Source: Segatella buccae ATCC 33574 (GTDB lineage: Bacteria; Bacteroidota; Bacteroidia; Bacteroidales; Bacteroidaceae). Taken from it: 64,000 nt of DNA. The stretch spans positions 2,104,329-2,168,328 of the forward strand of contig NZ_GL586311.1 of NCBI RefSeq assembly GCF_000184945.1, read 5' to 3'. The notes under the pieces were generated by a model. That model did not search any database and was not told the origin of the DNA. It worked only from the letters and a program-made list of their open reading frames with translations. Of this stretch, positions 17,398 through 27,304 are shown piece by piece (within the stretch, counting starts at the first letter, position 1; each line of letters begins with the position of its first letter). The position numbers and the translations under genes were made by a program.

Positions 17398-17618
17398 TAT
17401 CTTTGCAACAGCAAGGGGAGTGCGCATGTGCTTCCCTTTTTTCATGCCTACGTCTCCAACCATTCCCTAAGTAACTTCCATCCCCTTAAAGGAGGCTTTC
17501 CAACCTTGCGAAAAGGCCCAAATGACACGCTGCGTGTGGCCCTTTTGCTTTATCGTTTGGGCTATTTGACGAATGAAAGCTGTAATTTTTAGTATTTCGG
17601 TGGACTGAAATGTCGGTA
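17398..17618 (+). repeat. Intergenic element B: mini transcription unit, relative of element A
   Basis: This occupies the gap between rpsP and the convergent glycosyltransferase gene. It starts with TATCTTTG (17398-17405), followed by GCAACAGCAA as in element A (GCAATAGCAA). Next comes a hairpin with T-run (17413-17442), then a second hairpin built on ACACGC/GCGTGT inside AAAAGGCCC...GGCCCTTTT (17513-17546). It ends with AAATGTCGGTA (17608-17618), also the end of element A. It has no convincing coding content, and the genes on both sides read into it, so it serves neither as a promoter. It is a small dispersed repeat or a non-coding RNA locus. Confidence 0.55.
17413..17442 (+). terminator. 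Intrinsic terminator inside element B
   Basis: An eleven-pair stem (AAGGGGAGTGC with GTGCTTCCCTT, three G-T pairs, loop GCAT) followed by six T. It begins 8 nt after the -7 element, predicting a transcript of about 33 nt. Confidence 0.65.
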
Positions 17619-17690
17619 CTATACTTTTGAAGTCTCAGCCTTTGTAAGGGCTTTTCTTGGGTTCGATTTACTTCTTACTATATGGGGCCT

Positions 17691-18791
17691 TTAAGGTTTG
17701 GACAAATAGAAAGCCTCGTATTGGCGCGCCACCTTGATGTAATCATGATGTTTGCGCACATACTCCATACTTTGTTGTTTGAGTTCCCGAATGCGCTCGG
17801 GATGGAGCACCAAGGCCTCTACTTCATGGTAGACACTTTCATAAGTCGGATCCACATTGATAATCGGCCGCAAGGTGTCTTCGTGTAGCATCTCATAGTT
17901 TTCCGGTTCTCCGCCACCAATGCATATTATACCTTTTGACATGGCTTCCAGAGGATTCATGGAAGGGGTGTAACTGTATAGCTGGTCAAGGATGAAGTCG
18001 CTGCCGTTCATCAGTTTCACGTAGTCGTTGAACGGGATGCCTTCAGCCACGGTGAGCTCAAGTATGTCGGGATATTTCCGCTGCACATCTTGGGCAGCCT
18101 TTAGCATGATGTCGGTACCTTTATATTCGCTGCGCCGTTTGCTGATGCCGATAAACCCTTTCACTTTTCCGGAATACTCGGATATTGGGGCTGTCTGTTG
18201 TCGCGAGACATCGATAGGGTAGGGAATGAAGACGGTTTTGTCGGGAAACAGAGGCTGATAGCACACCCAATATTCATACAGACCGGCTATGATGCCGTCA
18301 CAGTCGTGGGCAATCATTTCGTTGAGCCGCTGTTTGGCCGTCCCGAGCCAATCTTTCCGCTCTTTCAGGGCATCGGTATTGGCACGCAGCCTGTTGCCGA
18401 TGTTGAAGTCGCTATAACGCAACGGCATCTCCTCGCAGCAGGTCTTCACCCAATAATAGTCCATACCGAAAGCCCCTAGAAATATCTTCTTGTTGTGTTT
18501 TCGAAGGTATTTATAGATGGGAAAGATTCGTTCTGCTTTCAGTTCCAGAAACATCGGATTGATGAGTTGTACCACATCGTAGCCCCGCAGTCGGGGCAGT
18601 AGCGACAAGAGTCTGGCAAGATATTTGATGCCTCCCCACTTCGAGGGCACCCGTACAAGGTTGATGTCTCGCGGATAATCCTTCCAAAAGTCACCGTTTG
18701 AAAGCACTGTCACTTCGTGGCCGAGCATACGCAGCCCCCGGGCCAGCGTCCAATGCACGTTACTGTATTCGCCTATGAGCAGAATTTTCAT
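17691..18791 (-). CDS. Glycosyltransferase, GT4-like (GT-B fold)
   Basis: A 366-residue GT-B glycosyltransferase. The N-terminal Rossmann half starts MKILLIGEYSNVHWTLARGL and includes LRGYDVVQLINP. The C-terminal half has KGFIGISKRRSEYKGTDIMLKAA, a nucleotide-sugar site with GSDFILDQLYSYTPSMNPLEAMSKG, and GGGEPENYE with the catalytic-region glutamates. Donor and acceptor are unknown. It overlaps the upstream GT2 gene by 4 bp (ATGA-type) and is last in a three-gene glycan operon. Confidence 0.88.
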   Translation of the reverse strand: MKILLIGEYSNVHWTLARGLRMLGHEVTVLSNGDFWKDYPRDINLVRVPSKWGGIKYLARLLSLLPRLRGYDVVQLINPMFLELKAERIFPIYKYLRKHNKKIFLGAFGMDYYWVKTCCEEMPLRYSDFNIGNRLRANTDALKERKDWLGTAKQRLNEMIAHDCDGIIAGLYEYWVCYQPLFPDKTVFIPYPIDVSRQQTAPISEYSGKVKGFIGISKRRSEYKGTDIMLKAAQDVQRKYPDILELTVAEGIPFNDYVKLMNGSDFILDQLYSYTPSMNPLEAMSKGIICIGGGEPENYEMLHEDTLRPIINVDPTYESVYHEVEALVLHPERIRELKQQSMEYVRKHHDYIKVARQYEAFYLSKP

Positions 18792-19771
18792 CTTGTTCGG
18801 CTGAGGAGGGTGAACAATAGTATCCGTCGGAGGGGTGTCTGGGTCAGTTTTCTGAACAAGGTGTATTTTCCCGTGTAGCTCTGCTCCGGCAATGGGAACA
18901 GGCCCTTGTCCGACAATTCGCCGATACTCTTTTCCAAATATTTCCTGCTCTTGGTCAGAGTGATGACATTGTAAATATAGTCCATGGTCAGTTGGGCCAC
19001 TCGCCGGGTCAGTGCTTCGCGGTCGCCGTGCGGCATACGGTCGGCCAGATAGCGGAGATGTTCAATCACTTGCAGGTTGTCGTGCAGTCGGGTCAGCTTG
19101 CTTCTGTTACCGGTTTTGTGCAGAGCCGATGCCGCATGTTGGCGATAGAAATAGGCTTTGGCATCAGTCGTGAACAACCGTTCGGCGCGTAGCAACAGTT
19201 GTGGTGTGAATTCCTCGTCTTCCCCATAAGCCACACGTGATGTGAAACGCAGGTCGATGAGAAGCTCTCGCTTGAAGATGTAGCCCCAAATGGCTCCATT
19301 GATATTGTGATGACGCATGAAGGTGGCTCCGTCCATAGGTCCGGAATAGTCAAATGTCGCCTTGCTGTTTCGGTTGGTCGACAGTTCAAGCATCACGACA
19401 TCAGGTTCGTGATAGCGCACAAGGTCAAGACAATGCTCATAGGGAGCTTGGAAAAGATAGTCGTCTCCGTCGACAAACTGGATGAATTTTCCCTGTGCCG
19501 CCCTAATGCCTGTGTTACGGGCCTCCGACACTCCTTGGTTCTCCTGTCTGATATACACGATGTGCTCCCGCAGTTCGAGCAGTTCGTTGATGGGAGAGAT
19601 GTCTGATCCATCGTCCACCACGATGATTTCCCGTTCGCTCTTGGCGAGTGAGAGCGCCGTGATACTTTCCAGACATTCTTTGAGATAGGCCGTAGGAAGA
19701 TTGAATGTGGTGACAATGAAGCTTACGAGCGGTGTCTGTATATCTTGTGAATGAACTTGTTGAGTTGGCAT
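18788..19771 (-). CDS. Glycosyltransferase family 2
   Basis: A 327-residue GT-A enzyme: VSFIVTTFNLPTAYLKECLESI, IIVVDDGSD (nucleotide binding), GVSEARNTGIRAAQGKFIQFVDGDDYL (DXD-type metal site GDD), and WGYIFKRELL. The start is set at 19771 (MPTQQVHSQ); the longer frame would run deep into the upstream gene. It still overlaps that gene by 49 bp and overlaps the next by 4 bp, so the three are translationally coupled. It is likely involved in cell-surface polysaccharide synthesis. Confidence 0.86.
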   Translation of the reverse strand: MPTQQVHSQDIQTPLVSFIVTTFNLPTAYLKECLESITALSLAKSEREIIVVDDGSDISPINELLELREHIVYIRQENQGVSEARNTGIRAAQGKFIQFVDGDDYLFQAPYEHCLDLVRYHEPDVVMLELSTNRNSKATFDYSGPMDGATFMRHHNINGAIWGYIFKRELLIDLRFTSRVAYGEDEEFTPQLLLRAERLFTTDAKAYFYRQHAASALHKTGNRSKLTRLHDNLQVIEHLRYLADRMPHGDREALTRRVAQLTMDYIYNVITLTKSRKYLEKSIGELSDKGLFPLPEQSYTGKYTLFRKLTQTPLRRILLFTLLSRTR

Positions 19772-20613
19772 AAGCGGTGTATTCCTAAGTAGTGAAGTAG
19801 TTTTAGTTTGAAGGTTTCTCGATAAGGCATGAGGGGAAACAGGGGAGGATCTCCCGTGAGTTCGTAGACATCCATTTGGATATTGAGCACATGCGCATAA
19901 TAATCGGCATTGCACACCTTATTTATAATAGGTAGATGAGCCTCCAACAAGTCTCTGAGTTCGTTGCCTTTGGCTTGCGAGGTGATTCCCATCGGGTTGT
20001 CCGTGTAGTGATAAAGTCCTTGGTCGGTGACGGCCACCGTTCGGCATCGGGCCAGAATGAGTGGGAGGGTGAACACGTCTTCAAACACCCGGCCTTGTGG
20101 ATAGCGAACGGTCGAAAAGAGTCTTCGGCGGTAAATCTTGTTCCAAGCGTATGTGTGTGTGTAGGCTTTCGCCTCCAGCCAATAGCGGTGCATGTCGGTG
20201 AAAACCTCGGGGGTGAAAGTCAACAGTTTTGTTTCTGTCCCTTTCCCTTCGTGCTCCACAACGGGATATTCTATCATGTCGATGACCGGGTTGCGGAGCA
20301 AGGTATCCATAAGCAGCTTATACGTGTCCGGAGACAGATAATCATCACTGTCGATAAAGGTAATATACTCTCCGTCAGCTATTTGTATGCCACTGTTTCG
20401 CGCATCACTTAGTCCTCTATTCTCTTGGTGGACGACTTGAATACGGGCGTCTGACGCGGCAAGCCGGTCACACAAAATCGGACAGCTGTCAGGCGAACCG
20501 TCGTCTACGAGTATCACTTGCAAGTCGGTATATGATTGCGTGAGCACACTCTCCACACAGCGGCGCAAGGTGTTCTCTACTCGAAATACCGGTATCACGA
20601 CAGACAGCTTCAT
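19723..20613 (-). CDS. Glycosyltransferase family 2
   Basis: A 296-residue GT-A enzyme starting MKLSVVIPVFRVENTLRRCV, with VILVDDGSPDSCP, HQENRGLSDARNSGIQIADG and the metal motif ITFIDSDDYLSP, then AWNKIYRRRLF and GRVFEDVFTLP (probable catalytic ED). It is paralogous to the next gene downstream. The upstream-extended frame is rejected because the promoter at 20618-20625 lies inside it; the message would be almost leaderless. It is the first gene of the glycan operon and divergent from the flippase. Confidence 0.88.
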   Translation of the reverse strand: MKLSVVIPVFRVENTLRRCVESVLTQSYTDLQVILVDDGSPDSCPILCDRLAASDARIQVVHQENRGLSDARNSGIQIADGEYITFIDSDDYLSPDTYKLLMDTLLRNPVIDMIEYPVVEHEGKGTETKLLTFTPEVFTDMHRYWLEAKAYTHTYAWNKIYRRRLFSTVRYPQGRVFEDVFTLPLILARCRTVAVTDQGLYHYTDNPMGITSQAKGNELRDLLEAHLPIINKVCNADYYAHVLNIQMDVYELTGDPPLFPLMPYRETFKLKLLHYLGIHRLCQLNKFIHKIYRHRS

Positions 20614-20617
20614 AAGG

Positions 20618-20625
20618 CAAAGATA
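20618..20625 (-). promoter_or_regulatory. Near-leaderless promoter of the glycosyltransferase operon
   Basis: TATCTTTG on the minus strand with CCTT between it and the ATG at 20611-20613, the same spacing as the promoter at 12854-12861. Confidence 0.7.
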
Positions 20626-20665
20626 GCGTTTTTTTCTGACAAGTCGATGGGAAGGCAATAAAATA

Positions 20666-20673
20666 TAGGTTTG
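20666..20673 (+). promoter_or_regulatory. Promoter -7 element of the flippase gene
   Basis: TAGGTTTG matches TAnnTTTG, 15 bp before the ATG at 20689. It makes the TTG at 20671 impossible as a start. Confidence 0.55.
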
Positions 20674-20688
20674 TACGTTGTTTTTATA

Positions 20689-22185
20689 ATGGAAAAAGCG
20701 GAAAAGAAAGACAGTTATTCACACATCCTTAAATATACGGGAGTTTTTGGAGGAGTGCAAACCCTGCATATTCTGATAGGAGTGGTGCGCAACAAGTTGG
20801 TTGCACTGCTTCTCGGTCCTGAGGGCATGGGGCTTATTTCGCTTTTTGTGTCAACCACCCACCTTGTTTCCGAGGCCTCCAACCTCGGACTTTCCATGAG
20901 TGCAGTCAGAGAACTTTCTGAAGCCTACGAGACCGGTGACACACTGCGTGTCAGGCACACGGTGAAGTTGGTCAGAACTTGGAGCCTGCTGACAGCTTTG
21001 GGAGGAATCTTGCTCTGTCTCATTTTAAGTCCTCTGCTGAGCAGATGGGCTTTTGAAAATGATTCCCACACGTTCGACATTATGCTGCTTTCACCTGTTG
21101 TTGGGATGGCTGCTATTGCCGGAGGTGAAACTGCCATATTAAAGGCTACCAGACAGTTGCGGGGATTGGCTGTAATGTCTGTTTATAATATTTTGGGCAT
21201 GTTGCTGCTCACGATTCCCCTCTATTATTTTTGGCGTATGGCAGCCATTGTCCCCTCATTGCTCATCATTGCCTTGATGCAGATGCTGTTGGCCATTGCC
21301 TACTCTGTTCGCCGTTATCCGCTCTGCCGGCCATTTGACTTCAAGCGGTTGGGTGAAGGCTCCGGCATGGTTAAGTTGGGAGTGGCTTTTGTCGCTGCCG
21401 GTATCTTTGCAAGTGGTGCCGAGTTTCTCATACGTTCGTTTCTTAACACTTCCGGCGACTTGGCCGTTGTGGGACTCTACAACGCCGGTTACATGTTGAC
21501 CATCACTTATGCCGACATGGTGTTTTCGGCCATGGGGACAGACTATTATCCCCGGCTCTCTGCAGTTGAAGGTACGGGAGAAAAGCTGAACTTGGTTGTC
21601 AATCGGCAGATAGAGGTATCACTTCTATTGGTGTCCCCCCTTCTCATCCTTTTCATTGTGGGTGTCCCCATTCTGTTGCCCATGCTTTACAGCGATAAGT
21701 TTCTTCCGGTCATGGGCATGATGAAAATCACTATTCTTGCCATGTATTTCCGTGCAGTGACGCTTCCGATAGAATATTTGCCATTGGCTAAAAACGATGC
21801 CAAGGCCCATTTGTTGCTCGACGCCATCTATTATGTGGTGATGGTTGTCTTGGTGGTGGCGGGCTATCATTGGCTGGGATTGGCCGGTACGGGTATAGCA
21901 TTGGTCGTCACCGGATTGCTCAACCTTGCGTTGGTGGTATACTATGCCCGCTATAAATATCAGTATGTCCTTTCCCGCAATGTGGTGGTGTACTCGCTGG
22001 TGCAGATGCCCTTGGGACTTGCCGCCTATTTCACAGCACTGGTCACCGACGGTGTTTTCTATTGGGTTATCGGGCTTCTTCTGTTTTTTGTCAGTTTGGC
22101 CGTTTCTATCCAGATTTTTCAAAGCAAGGCACGTTTGTGGGAAAGTCTGTTGAACAAGTTCAAAAAGAGATTCGCCCGCAAGTGA
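20689..22185 (+). CDS. Polysaccharide / O-antigen flippase (Wzx-like)
   Basis: A 498-residue membrane protein with about 12 to 14 hydrophobic segments and MATE/MOP-superfamily character: KYTGVFGGVQTLHILIGVVRNKLVALLLGP is split over helix 1 and loop 1, and YNAGYMLTITYADMVFSAMGTDYYPRLS is typical of O-antigen translocases. It would move lipid-linked glycan repeat units across the inner membrane. It is divergently transcribed from three glycosyltransferase genes, suggesting one surface-glycan locus, although no polymerase or priming transferase is in view. Confidence 0.88.
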   Translation: MEKAEKKDSYSHILKYTGVFGGVQTLHILIGVVRNKLVALLLGPEGMGLISLFVSTTHLVSEASNLGLSMSAVRELSEAYETGDTLRVRHTVKLVRTWSLLTALGGILLCLILSPLLSRWAFENDSHTFDIMLLSPVVGMAAIAGGETAILKATRQLRGLAVMSVYNILGMLLLTIPLYYFWRMAAIVPSLLIIALMQMLLAIAYSVRRYPLCRPFDFKRLGEGSGMVKLGVAFVAAGIFASGAEFLIRSFLNTSGDLAVVGLYNAGYMLTITYADMVFSAMGTDYYPRLSAVEGTGEKLNLVVNRQIEVSLLLVSPLLILFIVGVPILLPMLYSDKFLPVMGMMKITILAMYFRAVTLPIEYLPLAKNDAKAHLLLDAIYYVVMVVLVVAGYHWLGLAGTGIALVVTGLLNLALVVYYARYKYQYVLSRNVVVYSLVQMPLGLAAYFTALVTDGVFYWVIGLLLFFVSLAVSIQIFQSKARLWESLLNKFKKRFARK

Positions 22186-22313
22186 GATGTGCTGTTGCAT
22201 GAAGCGAGGCAGGTAGTGGGGAAAAGGGTTGTCGCTTTTGTGGCAAATCTTTATTTCTTTATAAAATCATAGCAAAAAAACGGACGAAAACTTGCAAGTT
22301 TCATATAATTTAG

Positions 22314-22321
22314 TAACTTTG
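22314..22321 (+). promoter_or_regulatory. Promoter -7 element of nhaD
   Basis: TAACTTTG followed by C; the ATG is 23 bp downstream. Confidence 0.7.
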
Positions 22322-22344
22322 CGGAAAGATTTTAGTTTTTGTTT

Positions 22345-23811
22345 ATGACACTGCTCATCGTCACCATACTGATTCTCGGCTATATTCTCATCGCTACGGA
22401 GAATGTGACGAGCGTGAACAAGGCTGCCGTTGCTATCTTTGTGGCCGCAGTGGGGTGGGTGCTCTACATCTGCTATGGTGCCGATTTTGTAGCCGGTCGC
22501 TATTCCGAGGCCTACAACGAGTTTTATTCAAAGGTGTCAGGGACACCTTTGAATGAAAACGGTATGGCTCCGCTTGTCAGTTCCATCGTCAAACAGTTTG
22601 TTGCACAAAATGTATTCATCCCGTGGGTGGGAAAGGCGGCAGAGGTTGTACTGTTTCTACTGGCGACGATGACTATTGTGGAAATATTGAGCAACAACGG
22701 ATGTTTTGATTTCATCGCCCAACTGTTGCGCACCCGTAACCGTAACCGGATGCTTTGGACATTGTCTGTTGTAACATTTGTCTTTTCGGCTAATCTTGAC
22801 AATCTCACCACGACCGTGATGATGCTTATCATCATGCATCGCATTATTCCCAATCGCCGGCAACGCATGATTTATGGTTCGGCCATATTGCTTGCAGCCA
22901 ATTGTGGCGGCGCATTGACTGTGATAGGCAATCCTGAAGGGCTGGTGTTGTGGAATATGGGAGCCGTGACTGCAACCAATTTCTCAATGTCACTTTTGGT
23001 TCCGTGCCTGCTGGCGTGGCTGTTTCCGACATGGTTGTTGGGACGTATGCTCCCCGAACGGATAGATACGGAATGGATCACGATGCCCTATCGGGGCGAT
23101 AACACTCGGCTCAACGTGTGGCAACGCCTGCTGATGCTCTTTGTGGGTATAGGGGGGCTTTGGTTTATACCGACTTTCCACAACATCACTAAACTCAGTC
23201 CCTTTCTCGGGGCCCTGTGTGTGTTGGCGGTGCTGTGGGTGGTTAATGAGATTTTTAATCGCAAGCTGATCAATTCTGATGAAATGATTTATCGTCGTGC
23301 CCCACGGCTGCTTCAATATGGTTCCATTCAGATGATGCTTTTTGTAATGGGAATGATGTTGGCCTTGGGCGTGGTGAAAGAGACCGGAGCCATCGACAGA
23401 TTGGCTGTATGGATCGATTCCGAATGCCATAACGTGTGGGTTCTTGGCGTCATCGCAGGGTTGATCAGCACTGTGCTTGACAACTTTGCAACGGCCATGA
23501 GCATGTTTTCGCTGCACACACTGAATGAGCCTGTGTTGCATGATGTTCTGAATGGCTATTCCGAACACTTTGTTCTGAACGGGGCGTATTGGAAAGTGAT
23601 TGCCTATTGTGTCATGGCCGGAGGCAATGTGTTGACGGTAGGATCTATGGGCGGATTAGCTTTGATGAAGATGGAGCGGATGCACGTAGGCTGGTATTTT
23701 CGCAATGTGGGATGGAAAGCCCTTGTGGGCGGACTGCTCGGCTTGTTGATTTTATGGCTCTCCAATGCCGGCTTCCAGGTGTTAGGTAGCGGGCAGGCCA
23801 TAGCTTCCTGA
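22345..23811 (+). CDS. nhaD: Na+/H+ antiporter, NhaD type
   Basis: A 488-residue inner-membrane protein with about 12 hydrophobic segments, of the ion-transporter superfamily. Landmarks are FVFSANLDNLTTTVMMLIIMHRI, LLAANCGGALTVIGNPEGLVLWNMG (the conserved TxIGNP-like half-helix) and the matching second-half segment LISTVLDNFATAMSMFSL. It exchanges Na+ (or Li+) for protons and supports pH and salt balance. ATG at 22345 is used; the TTG two codons earlier is less likely. Confidence 0.9.
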   Translation: MTLLIVTILILGYILIATENVTSVNKAAVAIFVAAVGWVLYICYGADFVAGRYSEAYNEFYSKVSGTPLNENGMAPLVSSIVKQFVAQNVFIPWVGKAAEVVLFLLATMTIVEILSNNGCFDFIAQLLRTRNRNRMLWTLSVVTFVFSANLDNLTTTVMMLIIMHRIIPNRRQRMIYGSAILLAANCGGALTVIGNPEGLVLWNMGAVTATNFSMSLLVPCLLAWLFPTWLLGRMLPERIDTEWITMPYRGDNTRLNVWQRLLMLFVGIGGLWFIPTFHNITKLSPFLGALCVLAVLWVVNEIFNRKLINSDEMIYRRAPRLLQYGSIQMMLFVMGMMLALGVVKETGAIDRLAVWIDSECHNVWVLGVIAGLISTVLDNFATAMSMFSLHTLNEPVLHDVLNGYSEHFVLNGAYWKVIAYCVMAGGNVLTVGSMGGLALMKMERMHVGWYFRNVGWKALVGGLLGLLILWLSNAGFQVLGSGQAIAS

Positions 23812-23867
23812 TGAGAGTAAAAGAAAAACTTGTTGAAATAATAATATGAATTAAGGTGTATAAGATC

Positions 23868-24845
23868 ATGGGAAAGATTAAGACGATTGGTATAATGACC
23901 TCCGGCGGTGACGCACCGGGAATGAATGCTGCAATTCGTGCTGTGACACGGGCTGGAATTTACAATGGTTTTAATATCAAAGCTGTTTATCGTGGCTATG
24001 ACGGACTGATTGCCGATGACATCAGACCGTTTACGACGGAGAATGTGAGCGGCATTATAGGGACCGGCGGCACGATACTCAAAACTGCGCGTTCCAAAGA
24101 ATTTATGACCGATGAGGGCAAGCAGAAGGCATACGACAATTTGGTAAAAGAAGAAATTGATGCGCTGATAGTCATTGGAGGTAACGGGTCGCTCACCGGA
24201 GCAATGAACTTCGCACAAGAATTTGATTTCTGCTGCATCGGACTTCCCGGTACTATAGATAATGACCTCTACGGCACTGATAATACCATTGGATATGACA
24301 CAACTATGAACACCATCGTGGATTGCGTGGATCGCATAAGAGACACAGCGCAAAGCCATGAGCGCATCTTCTTCGTCGAAGTGATGGGGCGTGATGCCGG
24401 TTTCCTCGCCCAGAATTCGGCAATAGCCAGTGGGGCTGAGGCGGCCATCATACCGGAAGACTCCACGGATGTCGACCAGTTGGCACAGTTCATGCAGCGT
24501 GGCATCCGTAAATCGAAGAAGAGTTGTATCGTGATTGTGTCTGAAAGTCCGAAGTGTGGCGCGTTGTATTATGCCGACCGTGTACGCAAGGAGTTTCCCG
24601 AATATGATGTGCGAGTATCTATCCTCGGCCATCTTCAGCGTGGCGGCCGTCCGACGGCCCGTGATCGTATCCTCGCCAGTCGAACGGGGGTAGGGGCCAT
24701 TGAGGCCATTATCCAAGGACAACGCAACATCATGGTGGGCGTGCGCAATAACGAGGTCGTTTATGTGCCGCTTTCGGAAGCCATCAGGAGCGATAAGCCT
24801 TTCGACCGCAAACTTATCAAGGTGCTTGATGAACTTAGCATCTGA
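23868..24845 (+). CDS. pfkA: 6-phosphofructokinase
   Basis: A 325-residue PfkA-family enzyme converting fructose 6-phosphate to fructose 1,6-bisphosphate. Motifs: [14 protein letters not shown] (nucleotide site), [29 protein letters not shown] (catalytic Asp in TIDND), [11 protein letters not shown] and LGHLQRGG. The glycine at the ATP/PPi discriminating positions (GGNGS and PGTIDND) argues for ATP rather than pyrophosphate. The residue matching E. coli Asp103 is Asn. The start at 23868 ([10 protein letters not shown]) is preferred over the GTG at 23856. Confidence 0.95.
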   Translation: MGKIKTIGIMTSGGDAPGMNAAIRAVTRAGIYNGFNIKAVYRGYDGLIADDIRPFTTENVSGIIGTGGTILKTARSKEFMTDEGKQKAYDNLVKEEIDALIVIGGNGSLTGAMNFAQEFDFCCIGLPGTIDNDLYGTDNTIGYDTTMNTIVDCVDRIRDTAQSHERIFFVEVMGRDAGFLAQNSAIASGAEAAIIPEDSTDVDQLAQFMQRGIRKSKKSCIVIVSESPKCGALYYADRVRKEFPEYDVRVSILGHLQRGGRPTARDRILASRTGVGAIEAIIQGQRNIMVGVRNNEVVYVPLSEAIRSDKPFDRKLIKVLDELSI

Positions 24846-24944
24846 TGCGGAAGCTATGCCGGAAGCGAAGTTTAAAAGCTGTTAAATAAAGATATATTAG
24901 CATACTAAACTTTATTTTATTTTGTAGTTTCTGAAAATATTTTT

Positions 24945-24952
24945 TAAATTTG
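24945..24952 (+). promoter_or_regulatory. Probable promoter -7 element of the ATP synthase operon
   Basis: TAAATTTG followed by CG in a strongly AT-rich stretch, 80 bp before atpD. The leader ends in an A-rich run just before the ATG. Confidence 0.55.
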
Positions 24953-25016
24953 CGTTTACGAATTGTTGACTGGTAAATCGCAGCGGCATCAATAACGACA
25001 AACAAAAATCAAATAA

Positions 25017-26558
<1,542 letters not shown>

Positions 26559-26599
26559 AATTGCAGTTCCTTTGGTCGTAATCCTAATGAAAAGTTCTT

Positions 26600-26854
26600 A
26601 TGCTGAAACTTAAGATTATATCTCCGGAAAAGATCCTTTTCAATGGTGAAGTGGAAAGCGTGACGGTGCCGGGAACTCTTGGTGAGTTTGAGATACTGAC
26701 AAGTCATGCCCCCATCATTTCATCGCTGGAGAAGGGCACTGTTACCTATTCCATTCCTCGTGAAGGAAAAGTCGAACTTGATATTTCCGGAGGATTTGTA
26801 GAGGTTCAGAAAGATGAGATAAGTTTATGCGTGGAGGTTTATAATGTTCTGTGA
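26600..26854 (+). CDS. atpC: F1 ATP synthase subunit epsilon (short form)
   Basis: An 84-residue protein made only of the N-terminal beta-sandwich (LKLKIISPEKILFNGEVESV, PGTLGEFEILTSHAPIISSL, DISGGFVEVQKDEISLCVE). The C-terminal helical hairpin that inhibits ATP hydrolysis in E. coli epsilon (138 residues) is absent; such short forms are common in Bacteroidetes. It links gamma to the c ring. Its stop codon lies just before or inside the next gene's start. Confidence 0.93.
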   Translation: MLKLKIISPEKILFNGEVESVTVPGTLGEFEILTSHAPIISSLEKGTVTYSIPREGKVELDISGGFVEVQKDEISLCVEVYNVL

Positions 26855-26856
26855 GA

Positions 26857-27264
26857 ATGTTGGACATCACAATGACTGATATTGACAAACTTCGCTGGCG
26901 TTATGTAAAGCAAGGTCTTTTCTTGACGGTGAGCCTGGCACTATTGACATTGATCGTCATGCGAGTGTGGTTTTTGAATGAATTGCTTACACCGCTTATC
27001 GTGTCTGTTGCCTTTTCACTTATGGTCGAGAATATAGAGGCTTTACTTTGGAGGCGTGTAGCCAAGAAATCACCGGATGGCTTACCGACATTCTTCATGG
27101 CGGTTTCTGGGTTTCGTATGCTTTTGGCGATAGCGGTATTGTTTGTCTATTACCTCTTCTCGGAAAGGGGAGAGATGTATGTCTTCTTTTTGGTGTTCAT
27201 CGCATTTTACCTCATGTTGCTGATTCATCACGCATTCTTCTTTGCCCTCAAGCGGAAAATATAA
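26857..27264 (+). CDS. Membrane protein of the ATP synthase operon (AtpI-like position)
   Basis: A 135-residue protein with four hydrophobic segments (about residues 18-38, 45-62, 80-105 and 108-130). It sits where AtpI/AtpZ-type F0 assembly proteins are found in other operons, but the sequence similarity I can see is weak, so the name rests on position and topology. A GTG at 26851 overlapping the atpC stop is an alternative start; ATG at 26857 is chosen. Confidence 0.7.
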   Translation: MLDITMTDIDKLRWRYVKQGLFLTVSLALLTLIVMRVWFLNELLTPLIVSVAFSLMVENIEALLWRRVAKKSPDGLPTFFMAVSGFRMLLAIAVLFVYYLFSERGEMYVFFLVFIAFYLMLLIHHAFFFALKRKI

Positions 27265-27304
27265 CAAAGTGGGCTTTCACCGTATGTTAATAGAATAATA
27301 GATA

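Noticed and set aside
17137..17592. 151-codon frame from inside rpsP into element B
   Set aside because: It starts inside the S16 gene in another frame and crosses the rpsP terminator and the element B hairpin.
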